Positions 7,271 to 13,903 of a DNA stretch of 14,093 nt are shown piece by piece. Every line of letters begins with the position of its first letter. Within the stretch, counting starts at the first letter, position 1. The translations under genes were made by a program, and so were the position numbers. This DNA comes from Marinilabiliales bacterium (GTDB lineage Bacteria > Bacteroidota > Bacteroidia > Bacteroidales > UBA12077), in NCBI GenBank assembly GCA_002869305.1, contig PKTC01000419.1:1-14093 (forward strand), written 5' to 3'. The notes under the pieces are model-generated. The model ran no database searches and was not told where the DNA came from. It was given only the letters and a program-made list of their open reading frames with translations.

Positions 7271-8458
7271 TTAAAACATTCTGTATTTTGAAGTTCGTTC
7301 AAAAACTTCTTTCAAAATATTTTTTTCTATATTATCAAGCACTAAATTTCTCCTTTGCATAACAATTTCGGCTACTTCATAAGCTTTTCGAATATCATAA
7401 ATCGTAAAACCATGAGCACCTCCCCACGAAAAGGAAGGTATAAAGTTTCTCGGAAAACCTTCTCCAAAAATATTTGCATTGACACCCACAACCGTACCGG
7501 TATTAAACATGGTATTAATTGCGCATTTAGAATGATCGCCCATGATTAAGCCGCAAAATTGCAGCCCTGTTTTAATAAATCTTTGACTTTCATAATTCCA
7601 CAATCGCACCTCAGCATAATTATTCTTTAGATTTGAATTATTGGTATCAGCCCCCAGGTTGCACCATTCGCCAATTACTGAATTTCCCAAGAATCCATCG
7701 TGGGCCTTATTAGAAAAACCAAATAAGACCGAGTTATTTATTTCACCACCAACCTTTGAATACGGTCCAATAGTGGTTGGCCCATAAATTTTTGCTGCCA
7801 TTTTTATAACACCATGATCACATAAAGCAAATGGCCCACGAATCACACTGTTTTCCATTATTTCTGTATTTTTTCCAATATAAATTGGTCCGGTGCTTGC
7901 ATTCAATATTGCAAATTCAATTTTTGCACCTTCTTCAACAAAAATATTTTCTTCTCCTAAAAGCTTATTTGTTGTGCTTATTTTTGCTGACTTACGATCC
8001 TTGGTTAATAGCTCAAAGTCTGAAATTATATTTTCTCCATTGAATTTAAAAATATCCCAGGGCCAGGTAATTGTAATAAATTCCAGCTCATAATTTTTAG
8101 TTTGATAGGCTGAAAGTTTTGTGTAGTTGAATGTACTTACATCTTTTTTTTCTAGTCGCACTGCTATAATTTTTTGATCATTAACCAGCGCCTCATTATG
8201 TTTTAAGGATTTAATTCTATTTAAGACTTCAGCATTAGGAATTACACTTCCATTAATTAAAATATTATCATCATCAACATTTAATAAATATTTTGCTTGT
8301 AAATATTCCTGTGTCAGATATGACAATTTAACATCTAAAATCTTTTCCCATTTTTCTTTTATGGTTAGAATTCCGGTACGAACTTCACAAACGGGCCTTG
8401 TGAATGTTAGTGGTAATAAATTATCCCAGGATTTATCATCAAACAAAATATAGTTCAT
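7271..8458 (-). CDS. GlmU-like sugar-1-phosphate nucleotidyltransferase/acyltransferase, Bacteroidetes type
   Basis: A 395-residue protein. The N-terminal domain begins MNYILFDD and has LPLTFTRPVCEVRTGILTI (residues 15-33), the signature of the divergent Bacteroidetes GlmU-like family, in place of the GxGTRM/PK loop of classical GlmU. Residues about 170-335 form a left-handed beta-helix of hexapeptide repeats. The stretch NKAHDGFLGNSVIGE with NLGADTNN following (residues 250-273) lines up with the acetyltransferase site of GlmU (KxNHLxYLGDxxIG, NIGAGT), and His253 is nearby. The likely role is making UDP-N-acetylglucosamine or a related nucleotide sugar for peptidoglycan and LPS; the exact substrate is inference. 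It is monocistronic: an L31 terminator lies upstream, and lon downstream appears to have its own promoter. Confidence 0.88.
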   Translation of the reverse strand: MNYILFDDKSWDNLLPLTFTRPVCEVRTGILTIKEKWEKILDVKLSYLTQEYLQAKYLLNVDDDNILINGSVIPNAEVLNRIKSLKHNEALVNDQKIIAVRLEKKDVSTFNYTKLSAYQTKNYELEFITITWPWDIFKFNGENIISDFELLTKDRKSAKISTTNKLLGEENIFVEEGAKIEFAILNASTGPIYIGKNTEIMENSVIRGPFALCDHGVIKMAAKIYGPTTIGPYSKVGGEINNSVLFGFSNKAHDGFLGNSVIGEWCNLGADTNNSNLKNNYAEVRLWNYESQRFIKTGLQFCGLIMGDHSKCAINTMFNTGTVVGVNANIFGEGFPRNFIPSFSWGGAHGFTIYDIRKAYEVAEIVMQRRNLVLDNIEKNILKEVFERTSKYRMF

Positions 8459-8484
8459 AGAAATGCTCTTTAAGTCAACATGCC

Positions 8485-8492
8485 CAAATTTA
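8485..8492 (-). promoter_or_regulatory. -7 box before the GlmU-like gene
   Basis: TAAATTTG on the minus strand matches TAnnTTTG fully and lies 26 bases before the start codon. The -33 position would fall in the right arm of the L31 terminator, where no TTTG-like box exists. The promoter is therefore either weak or activator-dependent. Confidence 0.35.
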
Positions 8493-8497
8493 CATAA

Positions 8498-8524
8498 AAA
8501 AAGCTCCGAAATTCGGAGCTTTTT
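8498..8524 (-). terminator. Rho-independent terminator of rpmE2
   Basis: A perfect stem AAAAAGCTCCG / CGGAGCTTTTT with a 5-base loop is followed on the minus strand by a run of seven T. It lies 18 bases after the L31 stop. The hairpin is symmetrical enough to act in the other direction too. Confidence 0.92.
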
Positions 8525-8542
8525 AAATTTTATATTAAGAAA

Positions 8543-8806
8543 TTATTTTTTCTTATCAACGTGCTTTTTGTACTTGTTCATGTATTTATCAACACGTCCG
8601 GCAGTATCAACAAGCTTCATCTTACCAGTATAAAACGGATGAGAAGTGTTAGATATCTCAACTTTAATTAATGGGTATTCGTTTCCATCTTCAAATTTAA
8701 CAGTTTCTTTGGTTGGTGCAGTTGACTTTGTAAGAAACATTTCACCATTTGACATATCCTTAAAAACCACTAAACGATAATTCTCCGGATGTATTTCCTT
8801 TTTCAT
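8543..8806 (-). CDS. rpmE2: 50S ribosomal protein L31 type B
   Basis: An 87-residue ribosomal protein of the large subunit, located at the central protuberance. It starts MKKEIHPENYRLVVFKDMSNGEMFL and has the family's conserved SHPFYTGKMK-DTAGRVDKY core (from about residue 55). It contains no cysteine at all, so it is the zinc-independent form, usually called L31B or YkgM-like. In organisms with both forms, type B replaces the zinc-binding type A under zinc limitation; Bacteroidetes commonly rely on type B alone. The start is fixed by AGGAG at 8814-8818, seven bases before ATG. It stands alone between a strong promoter and a strong terminator. Confidence 0.97.
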   Translation of the reverse strand: MKKEIHPENYRLVVFKDMSNGEMFLTKSTAPTKETVKFEDGNEYPLIKVEISNTSHPFYTGKMKLVDTAGRVDKYMNKYKKHVDKKK

Positions 8807-8864
8807 CTTTAAACTCCTTTATATTATGCTATACTTTTTACTCTTTATAAAACTTAATGGCTTG

Positions 8865-8895
8865 CAAAATTAAATATAGTTATCAAAATTACAAA
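8865..8895 (-). promoter_or_regulatory. Promoter of rpmE2
   Basis: On the minus strand: TTTG, 19 bases, TAATTTTG. Both boxes match the Bacteroidetes consensus exactly and the spacing is ideal. Transcription should start near 8859, giving a leader of about 50 bases. Two further TAATTTTG octamers (8884-8891 and 8892-8899) lie just upstream. Confidence 0.75.
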
Positions 8896-8919
8896 ATTAA
8901 ATCGCTATTTTTTAATTAA

Positions 8920-10392
8920 TTATTTAAGAGAAAACCATTTATTTAGATCAAATGCTGATTCTGATTTCATATTCTTATGAACAAATTCATTTTTTCGCTT
9001 ATAATAATCATAATCCATTTCCCATTTTTTATGATTCTTTGAGATTTCTTCAACAGCAAATACAAAATAGTCAACTTCTGAATCCAAAGTTGTTGGATGA
9101 ATTGACCATCTTATCCAACCTGGTTTTTGTGAAAGATCGCCATGATTAATCAGCTCTGTTATTTCATGTGAGTAATCGTAACTTACATCCAGTAAATAAT
9201 GACCATAGGTGCCTGCACATGCACATCCACCCCGCACTTGTATGCCAAAGCGATCACTTAACAATTTCACGACTAAATTATAATGAACATTTTCAATATA
9301 GAATGATAATGCACCAATTCGATCCATTACATTATCTGCTAATATCCTAACTCCGGGAATAGATTTCAAGCCCTTAAATGCTCTGGGAATTAATTGTTTT
9401 TCCCTGTTCTCCATATTTTCAACACCCATTTGATCTTTTAATTCAAAGGCAAGAGCTGTTCTAATCGCTTGTAAAAACCCGGGTGTGCCGCCGTCTTCTC
9501 TCAACTCAATATCATCAATATATTTATATTCTCCCCAACGATTTGTCCAGTCAACGGTTCCTCCTCCAGGATTATCTGGCACCTCACAATTATATAGACT
9601 TGAATCAAAAATCATAATTCCTGCAGTACCAGGCCCTCCTAAAAATTTATGTGGAGAAAAGAAAATTGCATCTAATTTTTCCATGGGATCTTCAGGATGC
9701 ATGTTTATTTCTACATATGGCGCAGATGCAGCAAAATCAATAAAACACACTCCACCATACTCATGCATTAATTTGGCTAACTTAAAATAGGAAGGTTTTA
9801 CTCCGGTAACATTAGAAGCGGCAGAAAAAGAACCTATTTTCAGTTTTCTATCTTTGTATTTTTCAAGTTGCTCTTTTAATCTTTCCGGATCTACTAGTAA
9901 TTGATCATCTGGTTCAATGATTACAACATCACAAATAGTTTCATACCAGGAAGTTTGATTTGAATGATGTTCTAAATGGGTAATAAACACCACCGGACGA
10001 TCCGCCGTATTAATACATTCTTTGTGTTTAAGCATTCCACATCCCTTCAACCCAAGGATACGTTGCATTTTATTAATAACAGCTGTCATTCCGAATCCAG
10101 CCTGTATTAATACATCGTTAGGCCCTGCATTAACTGCTTTTTTAATTTGCTTTTGAGCGTAATGATAGCTATGAGTCATTAATGTGCCTGTTTCGCTTGT
10201 TTCAGTATGAGTATTTGCTACATAAGGCCCAAATTCATTTAATAATTTATGCTCAATAGGTCTGTATAATCTTCCGCTAGCTATCCAGTCGGCATATATT
10301 ATTTTTTGTTCTCCATACGGTGATTTATAGAAAGAATCTATTCCTACAATATTCTTTCTGAACTGCTCAAAATGCGACTCTAACGATTTCAT
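8920..10392 (-). CDS. Class V aminotransferase-fold PLP enzyme (cysteine desulfurase-like)
   Basis: A 490-residue PLP enzyme. Lys249 in SPHKFLGGPGTAG should hold PLP, and Asp219 in FIDFAASAPY should contact the pyridine nitrogen. The stretch VRGGCACAGTYGH fits the RxGxxCA pattern that carries the catalytic cysteine in group II cysteine desulfurases (SufS/CsdA), with Cys392 in that place and a second cysteine at 390. The protein is about 80 residues longer than SufS, mainly through a C-terminal extension and an insert before Cys390. The substrate is uncertain. No suf or isc genes adjoin it. The frame extends 15 codons upstream, but only to a TTG (10437); I take the ATG at 10392, followed by MKSLESHFEQFRK. 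The gene is monocistronic. A possible promoter (TTTG, 20 bases, TAACTATA) overlaps the rejected extension. Confidence 0.88.
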   Translation of the reverse strand: MKSLESHFEQFRKNIVGIDSFYKSPYGEQKIIYADWIASGRLYRPIEHKLLNEFGPYVANTHTETSETGTLMTHSYHYAQKQIKKAVNAGPNDVLIQAGFGMTAVINKMQRILGLKGCGMLKHKECINTADRPVVFITHLEHHSNQTSWYETICDVVIIEPDDQLLVDPERLKEQLEKYKDRKLKIGSFSAASNVTGVKPSYFKLAKLMHEYGGVCFIDFAASAPYVEINMHPEDPMEKLDAIFFSPHKFLGGPGTAGIMIFDSSLYNCEVPDNPGGGTVDWTNRWGEYKYIDDIELREDGGTPGFLQAIRTALAFELKDQMGVENMENREKQLIPRAFKGLKSIPGVRILADNVMDRIGALSFYIENVHYNLVVKLLSDRFGIQVRGGCACAGTYGHYLLDVSYDYSHEITELINHGDLSQKPGWIRWSIHPTTLDSEVDYFVFAVEEISKNHKKWEMDYDYYKRKNEFVHKNMKSESAFDLNKWFSLK

Positions 10393-10513
10393 ATGAAGCT
10401 GTTTTTTATAGTTATCCGGGGCGTAAAAATAGAACAAAGCATGAAATAAATAAAGGAAAAAATAGTATTATTTAACATTTCAAATGCTTACTTATCCTTA
10501 TAATTAATTTTAA

Positions 10514-10543
10514 ATAAAAAAATCCAGACAAATCATCTGGATT
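10514..10543 (-). terminator. Rho-independent terminator of the BI-1 family gene
   Basis: AATCCAGA (10521-10528) pairs with TCTGGATT (10536-10543) over 8 bp with a 7-base loop. On the minus strand a run of seven T follows. It lies about 25 bases after the stop codon at 10569. Confidence 0.85.
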
Positions 10544-10568
10544 CTCATTTTTTCTATTGCTATTCTAA

Positions 10569-11252
10569 TTAATCTCTTCCTGCAAGCTTTGACAGCAATC
10601 TTAACATTTCAATATATAACCAAACCAATGTTATCATAAGGCCGAATGCTGCATACCATTCCATATGTTTAGGTAAACCTGCTTGTGATCCTTTGGCAAT
10701 AAAATCAAAATCTAAAACTAAATTTAAAGCCGCAATTGCCACAATAACCAAGCTAATTCCTATTCCTAATATGCCATTACTATGAATGATTAAATTACTA
10801 GCACCGAACATTGAAAAAATTATTGAGATGATATAAACCAGAGCAACCGCACCGGTTGCAGCTATAACTCCTGATCTAAATTTTTGTGTTACCTTAATGA
10901 CTCCTGATCTATATCCAATTAACATCACAAAAAGAGTTCCGAATGTTAAAGCAACTGCTTGCATGACTAAACCCGGATATCGTGCTTCAAAAAAAGCAGA
11001 AATTGCTCCCAAGAAAAGTCCTTCCAAAACAGCATAAATTGGAGCTGTAATATAAGCCCATGTTTTTTTAAAAATTGTAACCAACGCAAAAACAAAGCCT
11101 CCTATTCCTCCAATCATTATCCATCTTGAAGTTAGGGCTGCACCTGCTTCGATACTTGCAGCTCCAAAGAACATTTTCCATGTATATGCTGCACCTACAA
11201 CTAGTAAGAGCAACATAGCTAATGACTTATTAATTGTTCCATTCAATGTCAT
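10569..11252 (-). CDS. Bax inhibitor-1/YccA family membrane protein (N-terminus interrupted)
   Basis: A 227-residue protein with about seven membrane helices (near residues 8-28, 41-61, 70-89, 96-114, 128-149, 160-182 and 198-222). It fits the BI-1/YccA (TMBIM) family. The di-acidic LDFDFI (180-185) and the C-terminal WYAAFGLMITLVWLYIEMLRLLSKL are typical. Bacterial members include the pH-sensitive calcium-leak protein YetJ and YccA, an interactor of the FtsH protease; the role here is not known. Relatives usually carry about 28 more residues that end just before this Met. Those residues are encoded directly upstream in frame but broken by a TAA at 11277-11279. The Met at 11252 (VMTLNGT) is thus the only start giving the full membrane core. 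Either the protein is made from this internal start or the gene is damaged. Confidence 0.85.
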   Translation of the reverse strand: MTLNGTINKSLAMLLLLVVGAAYTWKMFFGAASIEAGAALTSRWIMIGGIGGFVFALVTIFKKTWAYITAPIYAVLEGLFLGAISAFFEARYPGLVMQAVALTFGTLFVMLIGYRSGVIKVTQKFRSGVIAATGAVALVYIISIIFSMFGASNLIIHSNGILGIGISLVIVAIAALNLVLDFDFIAKGSQAGLPKHMEWYAAFGLMITLVWLYIEMLRLLSKLAGRD

Positions 11253-11336
11253 TACCTCTGAGTAAGAGGCTGCATATTATTGAGCATTAAATGCTGACCT
11301 GGAAAGAGCGGGATTTGATGATCTACCTATATTCAT
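11253..11336 (-). pseudogene. Severed N-terminal segment of the BI-1 family gene
   Basis: In the same frame as the BI-1 gene, an ATG at 11334-11336 opens MNIGRSSNPALSRSAFNAQ. A TAA follows (11277-11279), then YAASYSEV runs straight into the Met at 11252. The NIGRSSNPAL opening and the SEVMT junction look like the normal start of BI-1/YccA proteins in this phylum. The expected codon in place of the stop is CAA (Gln), one C-to-T change away. The other 27 codons remain readable, so the change is recent, an artefact, or tolerated through restart at the internal Met. Confidence 0.65.
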
Positions 11337-11367
11337 AGTTTTAATTTTTTAATTCAGTTTGTGTTAA

Positions 11368-11399
11368 ACAAATTACATGCCTTACTTAATAATCACAAT
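11368..11399 (-). promoter_or_regulatory. Possible promoter of the BI-1 family gene
   Basis: On the minus strand: ATTG, 20 bases, TAATTTGT. Four of six -7 positions match. It lies about 32 bases before the upstream ATG at 11336, which would put that ATG, and not only the internal one, inside the transcript. Confidence 0.3.
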
Positions 11400-11442
11400 A
11401 GAAGCTGCCAATTTGTTTTAATTAATGAAATTTTGTCAAGAA

Positions 11443-12786
11443 TTATATGACTATTATTCCGCGATCTAATAAAACAAATACAGTTCCTAAAGCGATCGTA
11501 TAAAATGAATACCACTTTATCGGAATATATTCCAGGGGACTAATATTTAATTTAAAGTAGTTGTATAGAACCAACACAATTTTTGAAACAAAATATACTA
11601 TAATTGTTGCCAGCGCTACCCCAACAACTCCATAATCTTCAACCAAATATAAGCTCAAAAATATATTGCCAATCAATTCAAAAAGAGAAGTCCAAAATAA
11701 TATTTTTCCTTTTTTCAAACCAATCACTATAGTATGTGGAAATAATAACCGACTTACAATTGCCAGAAGATATATAACAAAAACGTCTGCACTTCTTGTA
11801 AATTCGAGTGTAAACATACCTTTGTAAAGAGGTTTTGCAAAGAGCAGCAAAAGAATTGATAAAGGATACATAGAATGCATGATTCTTAAAGATTTCCTTT
11901 TAATTTGATATAAGGTTTCCTTTAATTTTTCTTTCTTATTAAATTCAACCAACAATGCAGAGCTTAATCCCGCTGCCATCATGACAACAAAGGGTAGTTC
12001 TTTTTGTCCATATCTAAAAATAGCAAATCCATCGGCACCATAATTTGTTGTTACAATTAGTCCATCTATATATTGAGTTGAACCTCCAACCAAAACACTC
12101 AAAATTATTGGGCCTGAGTATGCAAAGATTTCTTTAATGAATGGAAATGAATATTTTATTTCTGCATAGTTGTAAAGCAATGTAATCAGCCATATATTTT
12201 TAATTATAGACACAATGACTAATCCTCTTAACGACCAAATTATATCGTATCCAAGTAAAACCGGCAGAAGTGCTGCAATCAATTGCAAAGTAGATGTGAT
12301 ATATCCATAACTCAGAGTATTTCCATTTTTATCCTGAACCATGTAAATATATTCGACCAAATTGGCAGGACTACTTAATAACAAATACCACAATGTAATA
12401 TTTAGTAAAGGTACATCTCCTTTATAACCGAAAACAGAAAAATTCCCCTTTATTGCTAACCCTATAAAGAAAACAACAAGACTAAAAAACATGAGTATTA
12501 CATAAATATTAAACACCTCAGGAGATTTTGTGCCTGCCAATTGTTCTTTGTCGCCAAATGTTTTATTGCTTTTAAAAAGGGGCAGAAAGGCCTGTATAAA
12601 TCCATTAACCCAGAAAAAGCTAGCAAATCCGGCAATAAAAATGGAAACTTCGAATAAACCTATTTCTTCTTTCGATAGTCCTATTTTGGTAAAAACGATT
12701 GAAATAATCAAAAAGGTAAGAAATCTTAAGATATTTATCGCTTGTAAACCCGTAACGTTATTTACGTATCTTCTTGTACCCAGCAC
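11443..12786 (-). CDS. Polysaccharide/lipid-linked oligosaccharide flippase-like protein (MOP/Wzx type)
   Basis: A 447-residue, very hydrophobic protein with about twelve membrane helices and a short Arg-rich start (LGTRRYVNNV) followed by the first helix. The layout, and the N-terminal half ending in a helix with IFRYGQKELPFVVMMAAGLSSAL, fit the MOP superfamily (Wzx/RfbX/MATE-like). Members flip undecaprenyl-linked sugar units for O-antigen, capsule or other glycans. The start is GTG: no ATG exists between it and the in-frame stop six codons upstream (12802-12804), and the next Met is far inside. No glycosyltransferase cluster surrounds it, so its substrate cannot be guessed. It has its own candidate -7 box and no obvious terminator before the BI-1 promoter region. 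Confidence 0.82.
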   Translation of the reverse strand: MLGTRRYVNNVTGLQAINILRFLTFLIISIVFTKIGLSKEEIGLFEVSIFIAGFASFFWVNGFIQAFLPLFKSNKTFGDKEQLAGTKSPEVFNIYVILMFFSLVVFFIGLAIKGNFSVFGYKGDVPLLNITLWYLLLSSPANLVEYIYMVQDKNGNTLSYGYITSTLQLIAALLPVLLGYDIIWSLRGLVIVSIIKNIWLITLLYNYAEIKYSFPFIKEIFAYSGPIILSVLVGGSTQYIDGLIVTTNYGADGFAIFRYGQKELPFVVMMAAGLSSALLVEFNKKEKLKETLYQIKRKSLRIMHSMYPLSILLLLFAKPLYKGMFTLEFTRSADVFVIYLLAIVSRLLFPHTIVIGLKKGKILFWTSLFELIGNIFLSLYLVEDYGVVGVALATIIVYFVSKIVLVLYNYFKLNISPLEYIPIKWYSFYTIALGTVFVLLDRGIIVI

Positions 12787-12809
12787 CTGTTTACTTTTGA
12801 ATTAAAAAT

Positions 12810-12817
12810 CAAAAATA
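12810..12817 (-). promoter_or_regulatory. -7 box before the flippase gene
   Basis: TATTTTTG on the minus strand matches TAnnTTTG fully, 23 bases before the GTG start. Only TTTT stands at the -33 position (19-base spacing). The leader would be under 20 bases. Confidence 0.4.
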
Positions 12818-12902
12818 CATTATAAGAATTAAATAAAAAATTAATTAGCATTTTTTAAGATTTAGAAAGAACTCCCAAAGGATTAAAATATTTTGATTCA
12901 AT

Positions 12903-12935
12903 GTTGCAAAATATTAAAATTCTTCTTTATATTTG
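12903..12935 (+). promoter_or_regulatory. Promoter of tRNA-His
   Basis: GTTG, 21 bases, then TATATTTG, a full match to the -7 consensus. It ends 14 bases before the mature tRNA 5' end, as expected for a tRNA promoter with a short leader. Confidence 0.65.
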
Positions 12936-12949
12936 CAGTCCGAAAAATG

Positions 12950-13023
12950 GTGGTTGTAGCTCAGTTGGTTAGAGCGCTGGATTGTGGTTCCACAGGTCGT
13001 GGGTTCGAGACCCATCTCCCACC
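12950..13023 (+). tRNA. tRNA-His (GTG anticodon)
   Basis: A cloverleaf can be drawn: D arm GCTC/GAGC (12959-12975), anticodon loop TTGTGGT with GTG at 12984-12986, T arm GTGGG TTCGAGA CCCAT (12999-13015), and acceptor strands 12950-12956 with 13016-13022. His identity is backed by C73 (13023) and a G at 12949, which can serve as the extra G-1 found only in tRNA-His. CCA is not encoded in full (the bases after C73 are CAA), so it must be added. Pairing is imperfect at acceptor positions 5-68 (U-C) and 6-67 (U-U) and at 27-43 (C-C) of the anticodon stem. Confidence 0.93.
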
Positions 13024-13028
13024 CAAAG

Positions 13029-13058
13029 AAGCTTCGACAGTATGTCGGAGCTTTTTTA
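13029..13058 (+). terminator. Rho-independent terminator of tRNA-His
   Basis: An 11-bp stem (13029-13039 with 13043-13053, one G-U pair, triloop GTA) is followed by a T run. The T run overlaps the stop codon region of the convergent methyltransferase gene, so the two transcription units share this site. Confidence 0.9.
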
Positions 13059-13853
13059 TTTATAAAAATTCCTCTGACGCATTGCTTCAAATACAAGAAT
13101 GGCAGTAGAAGTGGATACATTCAGGGAATCTATCTCACCACTCATGGGTATTATAAGTAATTCATCAGTATGATTCAGCCATTTTGGGGTTAATCCATTC
13201 GCCTCAGTGCCCATAATCAGTGCCGTTGAGCCCGTAAAATCTGTTTCGTGATAATTTTTTGTAGCCGTTAAAGCTGCTCCACAAGTTCTTACTTTATTCT
13301 TCTTGAACCACTCAATAGCTTCATCCGAATTTGTTGTAACAACTTGATTCGTAAAAACACAGCCAACACTTGAACGTATAGCATTTGGATTATAAATATC
13401 TGTTAGTGGATCGCAAATTATTACGGCATCAACATTTGCTGCATCAGCCGTGCGGAGAATTGCACCTAAATTACCTGGTTTTTCAACAGCTTCCAAAACA
13501 ATAATTAATGGGTTTTTACGAAGCTTTAAATCATCTAATTTAAGATATTTGGGCTGAGCCAATACAATGATTCCTTCTGTAGATTCTCTGTATGCTATTT
13601 TTTTATAAACATCGAGACTTAGTTCAAAATAATCCTTAATAATATTATACTCAGCTGGAATTTTATCAGGATTAATTATTTCTGGACATACAAAAACCGA
13701 ATCTATTTTTATACCTGCTTTATTTGCCAAACTTATTTCGCGAATACCTTCAATAACAAACAAATTTTGTTTTTTACGTTCGGAGGATTTCGTTTGAAGT
13801 TTTGTAATGTTTTTTATCCTCGGATTTTGAAGACTTGTAATTTTTTCTATCAT
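13056..13853 (-). CDS. RNA methyltransferase, SpoU/TrmH family
   Basis: A 265-residue SAM-dependent enzyme with the knotted SPOUT fold that methylates the 2'-O-ribose of rRNA or tRNA. The N-terminal RNA-binding domain starts ITSLQNPRIKNITKL and contains FVIEGIREI (about residues 32-40), the usual SpoU substrate-binding domain. The catalytic domain shows all three motifs: NLGAILRTADA (128-138, with the Arg), MGTEANGL (214-221), and IPMSGEIDSLNVSTS (235-249). The two-domain layout resembles 23S rRNA 2'-O-methyltransferases such as RlmB and TsnR-like enzymes; the target base cannot be named from sequence. The stop overlaps the tRNA-His terminator T run. A promoter lies at the end of the upstream regulator gene, 37 bases away. 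Confidence 0.92.
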   Translation of the reverse strand: MIEKITSLQNPRIKNITKLQTKSSERKKQNLFVIEGIREISLANKAGIKIDSVFVCPEIINPDKIPAEYNIIKDYFELSLDVYKKIAYRESTEGIIVLAQPKYLKLDDLKLRKNPLIIVLEAVEKPGNLGAILRTADAANVDAVIICDPLTDIYNPNAIRSSVGCVFTNQVVTTNSDEAIEWFKKNKVRTCGAALTATKNYHETDFTGSTALIMGTEANGLTPKWLNHTDELLIIPMSGEIDSLNVSTSTAILVFEAMRQRNFYK

Positions 13854-13870
13854 GATAATACATTAAAATA

Positions 13871-13903
13871 CAAAAGTAATTCGAATATGGTCATTCTTTC
13901 AAT
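13871..13903 (-). promoter_or_regulatory. Promoter of the SpoU methyltransferase gene
   Basis: On the minus strand: ATTG, 21 bases, TACTTTTG, the latter a full -7 match. The -33 box lies inside the last codons of the response-regulator gene. Confidence 0.45.

Noticed and set aside
10393..10437. Extension of the class V aminotransferase to a TTG start (MFYFYAPDNYKKQLH)
   Set aside because: The start would be TTG, while an ATG follows 15 codons later just before the part that resembles the family. The extension also overlaps a possible promoter.
12914..13120. Minus-strand open frame of 68 codons lying across the tRNA-His gene (and a plus-strand one at 12893-13108)
   Set aside because: The central part (GLEPTTCGTTIQRSNQLSYN) is simply the antisense translation of the tRNA, a well-known false protein in annotations. 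The tRNA, its promoter and its terminator explain the region.
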